Shown: positions 1-8,725 of the stretch, piece by piece
Layout: the number at the start of each line of letters is the position of its first letter
Numbering within the stretch: position 1 is the stretch's first letter
Assembly (NCBI RefSeq): GCF_000517545.1
Contig: NZ_BAIV01000002.1
Span: 1 to 64,000 of the forward strand
Length of the DNA: 64,000 nt
Reading direction: 5' to 3'
Source of the DNA: Bacteroides reticulotermitis JCM 10512
Lineage (GTDB): Bacteria; Bacteroidota; Bacteroidia; Bacteroidales; Bacteroidaceae
Notes under the pieces: generated by a model
Seen by the model: only the letters and a program-made list of their open reading frames with translations
What the model was told of the DNA's origin: nothing
Databases searched by the model: none
Made by a program: the position numbers and the translations under genes

Positions 1-72
1 CGGTTGCTGAGCATGCAGCAAAAGTGGTGAGACGAGAAACAGCAATAGTAGTTTTGCCAATAGTTTATTCAT
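1..72 (-). CDS. 5' end of a secreted protein (partial)
   Basis: Reading leftwards from the ATG at 72 gives 24 residues before the window ends: a short charged start (MNKLLAK), a leucine-rich hydrophobic stretch and then HAQQ. This is a typical Bacteroides signal peptide, where mature proteins often begin with Gln after Ala. The protein is therefore probably exported to the periplasm or outer membrane. Nothing in the visible part identifies the family. It is divergent from the AraC-type regulator at 540. Confidence 0.6.
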   Translation of the reverse strand, partial: MNKLLAKLLLLFLVSPLLLHAQQP

Positions 73-293
73 TCAATCTAATTTTAGGGGTATGGAATAC
101 TGGAAAATAAGACACAACACACGCTATATTCTCACAAAAAGAATAATACATTATGAAATGTCACCTATATATGCTTACTTTACCCAATAGTTTTAATTTC
201 TCTTTTTCAAGAAGAGAGCTAAGTCATTAAAAACACGTATAAAATGCCATTTTTGGCATACTTCTAAGCTTCATTGAATTCGGACTTATCTTT

Positions 294-323
294 TCTGACA
301 CTTGCAGAGTGTCGGAGGAGGTC
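294..323. repeat. Inverted repeat copy 1 flanking the AraC gene
   Basis: Positions 294-317 are the exact reverse complement of 1507-1530 on the other side of the AraC-type gene, 24 bp without a mismatch. Beyond that, copy 1 has three extra bases (GAG) before a shared GTC. The core is itself a hairpin, GACACT-TGCAG-AGTGTC. It may be a dispersed palindromic element, a terminator-like structure or an inversion site. Confidence 0.7.
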
Positions 324-378
324 TTTACACGACCACACCGCACTTATATTCAGAGTATTACACAATCAGCAAAAACGA

Positions 379-401
379 TTTGTGAAACATTTGTGAAACA
401 T
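379..401 (+). promoter_or_regulatory. Distal 11-bp direct repeat pair, candidate operator
   Basis: TTTGTGAAACAT occurs at 379-390 and again at 390-401, giving two copies with an 11-bp step. An equivalent pair lies 109 bp downstream, next to the AraC-type start codon. Direct repeats one helical turn apart upstream of a transcription factor gene suggest a binding site, possibly autoregulatory. No binding protein can be assigned from sequence alone. Confidence 0.5.
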
Positions 402-487
402 TATTTGAGAGATGAACTAAAAAAGAGACCGGAAGCGACTGGTTATTAACATAGTAGAAGCAAATAATGAGAAATTTACAAAACAAA

Positions 488-510
488 TTTGTGAAACATT
501 TGTAAAACAT
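488..510 (+). promoter_or_regulatory. Proximal 11-bp direct repeat pair, candidate operator
   Basis: TTTGTGAAACAT at 488-499 and TTTGTAAAACAT at 499-510 repeat the pair at 379-401 with one base change. The block ends 29 bp before the ATG at 540, so a protein bound here would overlap the promoter or leader of the AraC-type gene. Confidence 0.5.
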
Positions 511-539
511 TGACTTAACAAATTAATAATGAAGCAGAT

Positions 540-1418
540 ATGAAGAATACACGCAAACCGGCACATAAACTGTGCACTAATTGCCGCAAGACGGGAAAAG
601 CGGTAATTGAAGTTGTGAAAATGGTAAAAGGAAAAGCAGGGATTATAGACCTGACATACCACAAAGTTTTATTTATACTTGAAGGTGGCATAGAGCTCTT
701 CTGCAAGGATGAACCGAACTACCAAGCCGCAAAAGGAAAGATGCTTTTCCTAGTTGCCGGAAGCCAATGTTCGTACAAGTCCCTAAAAAAGTCCACAGTC
801 GTTTTCTTCAGGATTCAAGCACCCATTAATTTATGTAGAGACCTCTCTCTAGAGGACTTATATGTAAAAGAAAAGAGGAAGAGAAAGAAGGTGTATAAAC
901 CGGAGCACAACAACTTCGGAGAACTGGATATGAACCTGCAGGTAAGGCAACTGGTAGATAACATTAGCCAATCACTCGAGCATGGGTTAACATGCCATTA
1001 CTGGCTTGAGATAAAGGTACAGGAGTTCTTTCTGCTACTCAGAATCTATTATTCCAAGGAAAGGATCTATGAGTTTTTATACCCTATACTAAGTAATGAC
1101 ATTGCTTTCTCCGAACAGATACGGCTACACTGGAAGAAATTTCAAACAGCGGCAGAGTTGGCGGCTTTCCTGAACCTGACAATCAAAAAGTTTACTATGC
1201 AGTTTACCGCTGTGTTCGGGCAGACACCCTATCAGTGGATGTTGCAGGAAAGAGCACGTATTGTTTTGTTCGAAGTCAAATCAACCGGAAAGCTATTTAA
1301 AGAGATAGCCGTAGAAAACGGGTTCTCATCGGAATCATCCTTCACACGATTCTGTAGAAAGGAATTTAACAAAACACCGACTCAAATAAGACTGGAAAGA
1401 TTGAAATTAAAAGATTGA
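540..1418 (+). CDS. AraC-family transcriptional regulator
   Basis: A 292-residue protein. The C-terminal ~95 residues contain the two helix-turn-helix motifs of the AraC/XylS DNA-binding domain, with the second recognised by the family pattern around IAVENGFSSESSFTRFCR and the closing TPTQIR. The N-terminal two thirds resembles a cupin-like sensing domain, with short beta-strand segments around residues 40-95. The protein is Lys/Arg rich (a KEKRKRKKVYK segment near 112). The ATG at 540 follows two pairs of 11-bp repeats. The gene stands alone between inverted repeats at 294-323 and 1504-1530. Its targets are unknown; the divergent secreted-protein gene is one candidate. Confidence 0.85.
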   Translation: MKNTRKPAHKLCTNCRKTGKAVIEVVKMVKGKAGIIDLTYHKVLFILEGGIELFCKDEPNYQAAKGKMLFLVAGSQCSYKSLKKSTVVFFRIQAPINLCRDLSLEDLYVKEKRKRKKVYKPEHNNFGELDMNLQVRQLVDNISQSLEHGLTCHYWLEIKVQEFFLLLRIYYSKERIYEFLYPILSNDIAFSEQIRLHWKKFQTAAELAAFLNLTIKKFTMQFTAVFGQTPYQWMLQERARIVLFEVKSTGKLFKEIAVENGFSSESSFTRFCRKEFNKTPTQIRLERLKLKD

Positions 1419-2087
1419 ATGTAAAATAAAAAGCTATTAATGGTAAAGGCAATTCGGGAATTATATCCTATCTTTGCCCCAGAAATTTAAAGGAATTCAT
1501 GCCGACCTCCGACACTCTGCAAGTGTCAGATCATATATATCCGTCTAGTTACATGCTTTTGCAAAGGTAAAAAATATAATTGGAATAGGATATTTTTTTA
1601 TTTCACACCAATCAGAATTACACAAAATTACCTACAAGTGGCCGCAAATGATTGGAGGAAATGCGGGAAACTCTTTACTCACTTTCGCCAGTTATTCTTC
1701 ATCAGCTTACTGTCAACTTTTACACGGATTATGGTGTCGCAAACGCAATGCAACTTGACTTGTCGTCACAGTCACTTTTTCGCGTATCTACCAATATATC
1801 AGCCACTTATTTTGCGTCTTCTTTTTTAGGTTGCTTCATTCCAATGAGTGATACGCATGGCTTGCACCTAAAAAGATAATTCATTCAGCAAATCAACCTC
1901 CAAAGAGTCCCCGCATTGTATAAATCTAGTTATCAGATAAATACGGCAAAAAGTGATTATGACATGATTCGTTTGCACTTACACGCTTGAAAGCATATTT
2001 TAGCTCAAACGAAGCTCGATTTTCTGTTTTGATAAGTAACCACAAGGTTTTACATATGATTCTGATTCGATCCCTCGTTTTTACTAA
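1419..2087. other. Intergenic region with no confident gene
   Basis: After the AraC-type gene there is a promoter-like TATCTTTG at 1469-1476, followed by the second inverted-repeat copy at 1504-1530. Short overlapping open frames at 1638-1879 match no family I recognise and read as chance frames. No tRNA or convincing structured RNA is visible. The 22-bp array begins at 2088. Confidence 0.5.
1504..1530. repeat. Inverted repeat copy 2 flanking the AraC gene
   Basis: This is the reverse complement of 294-323 except for a 3-base gap. The hairpin core GACACT-CTGCA-AGTGTC is retained. It sits 28 bp after a promoter-like TATCTTTG box (1469-1476), so it could form a hairpin near the 5' end of a short transcript. 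Confidence 0.7.
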
Positions 2088-2373
2088 ACCTTGTACTTGA
2101 ATGAGGTAAACCTTGTACATGGTTGGGGTAACTCTAGTACTAGGTTTGGGTAACTCAAGTACTAGATTATTAATACCCAAGCGATAGGCTATTAACACAT
2201 CAGCCTAGTCTATTAATACCTGAAAGCTTAACTAAAAACAAGCTAATCGACTGATTCTATAAGACTAAGGAAGCGAAAAAAAAGAGCCTGATGTTTTTAA
2301 AAAAGATCAGGCTCTTTCAACCAAAAGATCAGGCTCTTTTTTGAAAAGATCTAGATCTTTTTGGGAAAGCAAT
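2088..2373. repeat. Degenerate tandem array with 22-bp period (array 1)
   Basis: Consecutive 22-bp units run from 2088. GGTAA occurs at 2105, 2127 and 2149, exactly 22 bp apart. TTGTAC at 2091 and 2113 and TAGTAC at 2135 and 2157 keep the same phase. Units then drift in sequence (for example around TATTAA at 2190 and 2210) and end in two near-identical copies of AAAAGATCAGGCTCTTT at 2301 and 2323. The next 22-bp step is an 18-bp perfect palindrome, AAAAGATCTAGATCTTTT, at 2344-2361. There is no spacer/repeat alternation, so this is not a CRISPR array. It lies just upstream of the efflux operon promoter. Confidence 0.8.
2284..2339. terminator. Hairpin-forming segment inside array 1
   Basis: GAGCCTGAT (2284-2292) is complementary to ATCAGGCTC at 2306-2314 and again at 2328-2336, with A-tracts before and T-tracts after. 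Two alternative hairpins are therefore possible. Either could terminate transcription arriving from the AraC side before the efflux promoter. Confidence 0.4.
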
Positions 2374-2464
2374 TCACGCTACCCCACCCGATTTCTAATC
2401 TACTTCTAATGTAGATATAATAAGGTTCTAACGCTATTCCAAGCTAGCTTTAACACCCGGGAGG

Positions 2465-2472
2465 TAATTTTG
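2465..2472 (+). promoter_or_regulatory. -7 promoter box for the efflux operon
   Basis: TAATTTTG matches the Bacteroides -7 consensus TAnnTTTG and lies 24 bp before the ATG at 2497. No clear -33 TTTG is present at the usual distance. Confidence 0.5.
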
Positions 2473-2496
2473 CAGCATAATAAATAAGTTATTTGT

Positions 2497-3783
2497 ATGC
2501 ACACCCAAAAATTGATTCTTCTTGCAGTGTTACTGCTCCATCTCTTTACAGCTTCGGCACAAGAACAACCCGACATCAAGCTATCCTGCGAAGAGATTGA
2601 AACGTTATTTCTCCAGAACAACCTCGAACTTATTGCCGAGAAATACAATATAGCATAGCCGATGCCGCGATTATCCAAGCAAGACTATGGGATAATCCCA
2701 CCTTATCAGTTAGCAATGTTAATTTGTGGAGTACAAAAGCTCAAGAAAGAGAAATTAACGATCCGCCGCATAGCTCTTACCTAAAGAACACGGAATTCAG
2801 TATCGAACTCAGTCAGATTATTCAGACAGCCAATAAAAGAGGAAAGTTAATCAGACGTGAAAAAGTGGCGAAGGAGATTGCCCAGCAAGAATTTGAAGAC
2901 GTGCTGCGAGGATTGAAGACCGAACTACGGAAATCGGTTTATGAGATACAATACGCTCAGGCGTATATCGATGTGTTGGTAAACCAACAAAACTCAACAA
3001 ACCCGCTCGTGGAAGCTTACAAAAAACAGGTGCAGCAAGGCAATATGGCGAAAGGCGAACTACTCCGTTTGCAATCGTCTCTGCTGGAGTTGGAAAACGA
3101 GATCAATGGATTGCGCATGGAACTGGCACAGCAGGAAAAAACACTGAAAGTGCTACTAAACATGAATCCGCAAACTCATATTGAGATAATCGACAAGCCA
3201 CATAAAGAGAAAAATCCGGAACAGCTCACTCTGTCTGACTTATTGCAACAGGCCGACGAATACCGCCCGGATATGAAGCAATACCGGCTTCAGACTCAAT
3301 TCCACCGGAAATCATTGGAATACGAGAAGTCGCTAAGAACACCCGATGTGACGCTAAGTGCCAACTACGACCGCTACGGTGGAGTGTGGAAGGACTTTGT
3401 TGGATTCGGAGTCAGCATAGATCTTCTTTCTCAACCGGAATCGGGGAAATATCAAAGCAGCTCAATTAAGTATAGCACAAAACCTAAGCCGCGAGCAGCA
3501 GCAACAAAATATCATACTCCACGAAGTTGCTGCTGCTTATAACAACTATACACAGACTTACCGCTTCTATAAAAAAATAGAAGAAAACAGTTTACTACCC
3601 GAACTGGATACGATGCTCGAACTATATACCAAAAACCTGCTGAATAAGAATATAAGCATGCTCGAGTATGTAGATTTCATGGAAGCGTATCGGTCGAACA
3701 AACAAACAGTACTCTCGGCAAAAAAGGAGCTTACGATGCAGTTTGAAGAGTTACAATATTTAGTAGGAACAGATATACAATAA
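2497..3783 (+). pseudogene. TolC/CusC-type outer-membrane efflux protein, frameshifted
   Basis: The ATG at 2497 starts a signal peptide (LFTASAQEQ), followed by outer-membrane efflux protein sequence that continues to the TAA at 3783, three bases before the adaptor start. The reading frame is lost near 2651 (AATATAGCATAG, one A short of Asn-Ile-Ser-Ile) and again near 3433-3442, where two bases are missing. With these three bases restored the gene is exactly 430 codons. The middle section has the long coiled-coil helices of the family (VQQGNMAKGELLRLQSSL around residue 170). It would form the outer-membrane channel for the adaptor and pump that follow. The losses are all in short runs and look like sequencing indels; true inactivation would disable the whole pump. 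Confidence 0.8.
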
Positions 3784-3786
3784 ATT

Positions 3787-4884
3787 ATGAGTAAGAAGAA
3801 AGCGATCCAATTGGTATGGATCATGGGAGTTATTTTCCTTGCATCCTGCACAGGAGGTACTGGCAAGCAAGATAATAGCAATAAAGTCGAAACAATGGAA
3901 GATGCTTTTCTGCGGAGTGTGAAAACGTGTAAAGTCGCATACAGCAATGAGGAAGAAGAACTTACGCTGAACGGAAAAGTGGAATATGACCCGGATAAAG
4001 TGATTTCGTATGTGTCTTTAGTCAACGGTATCGCCGAGCGGACATTCTGCTCACTAGGTGATAAGGTACAGAAAGGCCAAACGCTGCTCACTATCCGAAG
4101 TGCCGAACTGAATAGCCTCCGAGCGGAAATGATTGCTTCCGAATCGGAAATTAAAGTAGCCCAACGGGAATGGCAGACCGCCCAGACCATGCATGCGGAT
4201 AATATGCTATCCGAAAAAGAGTTGCTGGAAGCACAAGCCAAACTCAAACAAGCGCAAGCAGCCTACGACAAGATACACAACGATATTTCGATGTATGGCG
4301 TCGGCAAAAACAACGGTTCGTTTTCGATACCGGCTCCGGCTAGCGGTTATATTGTAGACAAAAATATATCTTCGGGCAGTACCGTTTCGCCGGACAGCGG
4401 CCCGCTCTTCACCATTGCCGACTTAAGCAAGGTATGGATAACCGCCAACGTATATGCTACCAACCTGCAATTCGTAAAAGAGGGCATGGAGGTAGAAATC
4501 ACGACTTTATCTTATCCGGACGAGCTGTTTCACGGACAAATCAATTCGCTATCGCAAGTCTTCGACCCGGAAGAAAAAGTGCTGAAAGCTCGTATTGTAA
4601 TGGATAACAAGAGCCTGAAACTAAAGCCGGAGATGTCTGTTGTGGTGAAGCTTAAAAGCGAGAAACAAACCCGGTGTACCTCGATCCCGTCGGATGCGCT
4701 GATTTTCGACAAAGATCATTATTTTGTTATTGTGGAAACCTCTGCCGGCAAGTTCACCGTCAGAGAGGTGCTACTCAAAGGGCATAACGGGCAAACAACG
4801 TATGTTGCTTCCGGACTTTTGGAAGGAGAAAATGTCGTAATCAACAACCAACTGCTCATCTATACGGGGCTAAAAGAAAAATAA
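3787..4884 (+). CDS. RND efflux periplasmic adaptor (CusB/CzcB type)
   Basis: A 365-residue membrane-fusion protein with a lipoprotein signal (IFLASC, Cys near residue 21), so it is anchored to the inner membrane facing the periplasm. A lipoyl/barrel-sandwich half (GDKVQKGQTLLTI, near 90) precedes an alpha-helical hairpin (residues ~110-160). The second lipoyl half follows (IPAPASGYIVDKNISSGSTV, near 180), then beta-barrel domains. It links the inner-membrane pump to the outer-membrane channel. It starts 3 bases after the channel gene and ends one base before the pump, so the three are co-transcribed. Confidence 0.9.
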   Translation: MSKKKAIQLVWIMGVIFLASCTGGTGKQDNSNKVETMEDAFLRSVKTCKVAYSNEEEELTLNGKVEYDPDKVISYVSLVNGIAERTFCSLGDKVQKGQTLLTIRSAELNSLRAEMIASESEIKVAQREWQTAQTMHADNMLSEKELLEAQAKLKQAQAAYDKIHNDISMYGVGKNNGSFSIPAPASGYIVDKNISSGSTVSPDSGPLFTIADLSKVWITANVYATNLQFVKEGMEVEITTLSYPDELFHGQINSLSQVFDPEEKVLKARIVMDNKSLKLKPEMSVVVKLKSEKQTRCTSIPSDALIFDKDHYFVIVETSAGKFTVREVLLKGHNGQTTYVASGLLEGENVVINNQLLIYTGLKEK

Positions 4885-4885
4885 A

Positions 4886-7800
4886 ATGCATAAGCTAGTC
4901 GAAAAAATAATCGCATTTGCGCTGCGAAATCATGTACTGGTCCTGTTTCTAACCGCTTTGTTGTTTATTACAGGAATAGTCTGTTACATCCATACGCCCA
5001 TCGAGGCCTATCCGGACGTAACGAATACACGCGTACGCATCATCACCCAATGGCAAGGCAGAAGTGCCGAAGAGGTAGAGAAGTTTGTCACGCTGCCGAT
5101 CATGAAAGAGATGAATACCATCCCCCGTAAAACAGATGTCCGCTCGACATCGTTATTCGGTTTATCGGTGGTAACGGTGATTTTTGAGGATGATGTGGAC
5201 GACTTCTTCGCGCAACAGTATTCATCGAACCGCATGCAGGGATTGGAACTACCTGAGGGTGCCGAAGCCTCTATCGAACCTCCTTCGGGAGCAACGGGAG
5301 AGATTTACCGGTATGTATTGAAAAGTAAGCTACCCATCCGGGAAGTGGCCGCCATCAACGAATGGGTGGTGGAACGTGAGTTGCTTTCTGTGCCGGGGGT
5401 TGCCAGCATCGCCAGCTTTGGAGGGGAAGAGAAGATATACGAGATCAAAGTCAACCCGGCCGAACTGAGGAATTACAATCTATCTCCGCTGGAGGTATAT
5501 GACGCGGTATCGAAGAGCAACATCAATGTAGGCGGTGATATCATTCAACGAGGAAGTCAGGCGTATGTTGTACGAGGAATCGGGCTACTCGAAAGTGTGG
5601 AAGACATCGAAAATATCCTGATCGAAGTAAAGGGAGGAACGCCTATCAAGGTTAAACATGTAGCTACGGTCAGCGTCTCCTCGAAACCGCGTCTGGGGCA
5701 GGTGGGACTGGATAATGAGGATGATGTGGTTCAAGGCATCGTAATCATGCTCCGCGGACAAAACCCGGGCGAGGTGATCCAGAACCTGAAAACAAAAATA
5801 ACGGAACTCAATGAGCGCATCCTGCCCAAGGATGTTCAGATCGAACCGTTTCTGGACCGTACAACGCTGGTAGACGCAACGGTACATACGGTGATGCGGA
5901 ATCTATTGGAAGGTATTTTGTTGGTATCTATCGTTGTGTTTATCTTTTTATTCAATTGGCGCAGCACGTTGATCGTAGCTACGGTGATCCCGCTATCGTT
6001 CCTGTTCGCCATTATTATGCTCCGGATTCAGGGTTTACCTGCCAACCTGATTTCGATGGGGGCCTTGGACTTCGGGCTACTGCTCGAGGGGACGCTGGTC
6101 ATTGTGGAGATTGTTTTTGTGGCCATGGAAAAACGTTCCCGGCAATTGGGAGCACGATTCGGCAGTACGCTGAAAGGTGGATTGATCAAGAAGAGCGCGG
6201 GTAGCGTGGCTTCGCACATCTTCTTCGCACAGATCATTCTGGTAGTGGCGCTATTCCCTGTTTTCTCTTTTCAAAAGGTGGAAGGAAAGATGTTCGCCCC
6301 GCTGGCGTTTACGCTGGGCTATGCCTTGCTGGGTTCACTAATCCTTTCGTTGACTTATGTTCCGGTGATGTGTAAAGCGCTGCTTCATAAACCCATCGTA
6401 GAGAAAAGCAATTTCATCAGCCGATTCTTTACGCACAACTTATACCGGGTTTATCTATTCAGCTCTCGGTATCGGAAGGGAACGCTCATCACCTTTGGAG
6501 TACTGCTAGCCGTATGCCTGATTCGATTCAGCTTTTGGGGAACTGAGTTTATTCCGAGCATGAATGAAGGGGCTATCTACATCCGGGCTACGTTGCCCAA
6601 CAGTGTCAACCTGGACGAATCGGTCAAAATCACCAAGGAGATGAAGCAGAAACTCCGCAAGTTTGATGAGATACAATTCATATTGTCACAGACCGGACGC
6701 CCCAATGACGGGACGGATGCGACCGGATTCTTCAACATTGAGTTCCACGCGCAACTGAAACCGGAGAAAGAATGGAAACGGAAAATAAAGAAGGATGCTC
6801 TTATTGCTGAAATTAATGACTCGATCAATATCTATCCGGGGGTGATTCTGGCATTTAGCCAACCGATACAAGATAATGTAGAGGAGTATGTGGCGGGGGT
6901 AAAGAGTTCGCTCGTGATCAAGATATTCGGCAATGATCTTCAGCAACTGGAAAAGTTGGCCGACCAAACGGCTTCGGCAATCAAGGATGTAAAGGGGGTT
7001 GAGGACGTGAATGTGTTCCGAAGCATCGGACTGCCGGAGTTACAAATCAAACTCGAAGAGTCGCGCATGGCTCGTTATGCGGTGTCGATGGCCGACGCAC
7101 AGGCTGTGGTCGAAATGGCTATCGGAGGCAAGGCGGCAAGCCGATTCTATGAAGGCGAACGTACATTCGATATTCAAATGCGTTTCCAAAAAGAGTACCG
7201 TGACAACAAGGATAAGATAGAAAAGATTCTGATTCCTACCATGGATGGAAAACAGGTTCCGCTCAAAGAGATAGCCGACATTCAGTTTATCACGGGACCG
7301 ACTTTCATCTACCGCGAAGGCAGTAGTCGCTACGTAGGGGTAGGTTTCAGTATCCGCGACAGAGATTTAGGCTCGACAATTGCCGAAGCTCAGGGAAAAG
7401 TGAAGGGAAAAGTGCAGCTCAACCCGGAAAACAAAATGGTTTGGGCGGGCGAGTTTGAGAGCCAGCAACGAGCCACTCACCGATTGATGATCATTATCCC
7501 GGCGGTATTGGCACTTATTCTATTCTTGCTTTACCTCAATTTCGGTACGGTAAAGGATACGCTTATTGCCGCAAGTGCCATTCCATACGCTTTCATCGGC
7601 GGATTTATCTCCTTATGGGTGACGGGAACGGTATTTGGCATATCGGCCGGAATCGGATTTATCATTCTGTTCGGAATCACAGCCATCGACAGTATCTTGC
7701 TGATCGCGCTTATGAAAGAACGAATGCAGCGCACGCATAATTTGCGGCTGGCCATCGACGACGCGGTCCACCAACGGGTACGTCCGGTATTAATGATCGC

Positions 7801-7984
7801 GTTTATGGGGGCAATGGGACTTTTCCCGGCTGCCACATCGCATGGCATGGGATCGGAGGTACAGAAGCCATTGGCTATCATGATTGTCGGGGGGATCCTC
7901 ATCTGCATGATTCTTTCATTTACAATTTTACCTCAGGTATTCTATTTTGCATACAGAAGAGATAAACGACTGAAAGAGAAATGA
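4886..7984 (+). CDS. RND efflux pump, heavy-metal (CusA/CzcA) type
   Basis: A 1032-residue inner-membrane antiporter of the HME-RND class. The N-terminal transmembrane helix (residues ~12-32) precedes IEAYPDVTN, a hallmark of CzcA/CusA proteins. Two large periplasmic loops and two bundles of transmembrane helices follow. The TM4 proton-relay segment reads DFGLLLEGTLVIVE near residue 396. Compared with the CzcA pattern D-x5-D-x6-E, the second Asp is Glu here. It probably expels metal cations or related toxic compounds using the proton gradient. It is the third gene of the operon. A promoter-like box (7996-8003) in the following 42-bp gap suggests the regulators can also be expressed separately. 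Confidence 0.92.
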   Translation: MHKLVEKIIAFALRNHVLVLFLTALLFITGIVCYIHTPIEAYPDVTNTRVRIITQWQGRSAEEVEKFVTLPIMKEMNTIPRKTDVRSTSLFGLSVVTVIFEDDVDDFFAQQYSSNRMQGLELPEGAEASIEPPSGATGEIYRYVLKSKLPIREVAAINEWVVERELLSVPGVASIASFGGEEKIYEIKVNPAELRNYNLSPLEVYDAVSKSNINVGGDIIQRGSQAYVVRGIGLLESVEDIENILIEVKGGTPIKVKHVATVSVSSKPRLGQVGLDNEDDVVQGIVIMLRGQNPGEVIQNLKTKITELNERILPKDVQIEPFLDRTTLVDATVHTVMRNLLEGILLVSIVVFIFLFNWRSTLIVATVIPLSFLFAIIMLRIQGLPANLISMGALDFGLLLEGTLVIVEIVFVAMEKRSRQLGARFGSTLKGGLIKKSAGSVASHIFFAQIILVVALFPVFSFQKVEGKMFAPLAFTLGYALLGSLILSLTYVPVMCKALLHKPIVEKSNFISRFFTHNLYRVYLFSSRYRKGTLITFGVLLAVCLIRFSFWGTEFIPSMNEGAIYIRATLPNSVNLDESVKITKEMKQKLRKFDEIQFILSQTGRPNDGTDATGFFNIEFHAQLKPEKEWKRKIKKDALIAEINDSINIYPGVILAFSQPIQDNVEEYVAGVKSSLVIKIFGNDLQQLEKLADQTASAIKDVKGVEDVNVFRSIGLPELQIKLEESRMARYAVSMADAQAVVEMAIGGKAASRFYEGERTFDIQMRFQKEYRDNKDKIEKILIPTMDGKQVPLKEIADIQFITGPTFIYREGSSRYVGVGFSIRDRDLGSTIAEAQGKVKGKVQLNPENKMVWAGEFESQQRATHRLMIIIPAVLALILFLLYLNFGTVKDTLIAASAIPYAFIGGFISLWVTGTVFGISAGIGFIILFGITAIDSILLIALMKERMQRTHNLRLAIDDAVHQRVRPVLMIAFMGAMGLFPAATSHGMGSEVQKPLAIMIVGGILICMILSFTILPQVFYFAYRRDKRLKEK

Positions 7985-7995
7985 ATTTAATTACG

Positions 7996-8003
7996 TATCT
8001 TTG
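7996..8003 (+). promoter_or_regulatory. -7 promoter box before the response regulator
   Basis: TATCTTTG fits TAnnTTTG and lies 23 bp before the ATG at 8027, in the only gap of the efflux-regulator cluster. It would allow the two-component genes their own transcript. Confidence 0.45.
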
Positions 8004-8026
8004 TTCTACACTTTAACGTTTAGGTT

Positions 8027-8713
8027 ATGGAACTTTTATTGGTAGAAGATAATAGCCGCATCAGCGAATTTATCGTAAAGGGGCTGGAAGAGAGTGGTTT
8101 TTCTGTGGTACTGGCAGAGAATGGCGTGGATGCACGCGCACTCATCTCTCAGAAAGAGTGGGATCTGATCCTGCTGGACATCATGCTGCCCGATATCGAT
8201 GGCATCGAGTTGTTGCAATACGCACGCTATAAAAAGATACTGACTCCGATTCTTGTAATCAGCGCACTGGGAGACCCGGAAGACCGGATTAAGGCGCTCG
8301 ATCTGGGTGCCGACGACTACCTGACGAAACCTTTCCTTTTCAGGGAGTTGTTGGCACACATCAACGCGCTTATCCGCCGGGTGAAGTTGAGCTACGACGC
8401 TGCTACACCGGATAGTCTGGCGTGCGGCGACTTGAAAATCTATCCGGACCGGCATAAAGTGGAGCGAGGGGGAACGGAGATTAAACTCACTTTGCAGGAA
8501 TTCAAACTACTCCGGCTCCTGATGGAAAATCAGGAAAAGGTATTGACGCGCACGCAGATTCTGAATACGGTATGGGGCGTGAATTATGATACCAATACCA
8601 ATATAGTCGATGTGTATATCTCGTATTTGCGAAATAAAATCGATACGGAGGGCAAAGCCAAACTAATCAAAACAATCAAAGGACGTGGCTATATGCTAGA
8701 ACCGAATGAATAA
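8027..8713 (+). CDS. OmpR-family response regulator
   Basis: A 228-residue regulator. The receiver domain (residues 1-~115) has the acidic pair ED at 7-8, the phospho-acceptor Asp in LLLDIMLPD near 51 and the conserved Lys in YLTKPF near 101. The winged-helix OmpR/PhoB DNA-binding domain (residues ~128-225) ends with the typical IKTIKGRGYML. It is followed after 12 bp by a sensor kinase and preceded by the efflux genes, so it most likely controls that pump. It resembles CusR/CzcR-type regulators, but the metal cannot be read from sequence. Confidence 0.92.
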   Translation: MELLLVEDNSRISEFIVKGLEESGFSVVLAENGVDARALISQKEWDLILLDIMLPDIDGIELLQYARYKKILTPILVISALGDPEDRIKALDLGADDYLTKPFLFRELLAHINALIRRVKLSYDAATPDSLACGDLKIYPDRHKVERGGTEIKLTLQEFKLLRLLMENQEKVLTRTQILNTVWGVNYDTNTNIVDVYISYLRNKIDTEGKAKLIKTIKGRGYMLEPNE

Positions 8714-8725
8714 ATCCACCCCGTT

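Larger units (their letters stand above)
73..539. other. Intergenic region between divergent genes
   Basis: This 467-bp AT-rich gap separates the leftward secreted protein from the rightward AraC-type gene. It holds a small hairpin (ATGCCA/TGGCAT, 244-259), one copy of an inverted repeat (294-323) and two pairs of 11-bp tandem repeats (379-401 and 488-510), listed separately. No open reading frame with coding character is visible. Confidence 0.6.

Noticed and set aside
294..1530. Composite transposon around the AraC-type gene
   Set aside because: No transposase, no target-site duplication and the repeats are small self-complementary hairpins; kept only as an inverted-repeat observation.
1638..1879. 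Overlapping short plus-strand frames
   Set aside because: No family resemblance, two frames open at once, no ribosome binding or promoter in position and no conserved domain pattern.
1926..2198. 90-residue minus-strand frame
   Set aside because: It runs across the 22-bp array, and its reading is explained by the repeat words.
2088..2373. CRISPR array
   Set aside because: Units are 22 bp with no conserved repeat and no unique spacers, and no cas genes are in the window.
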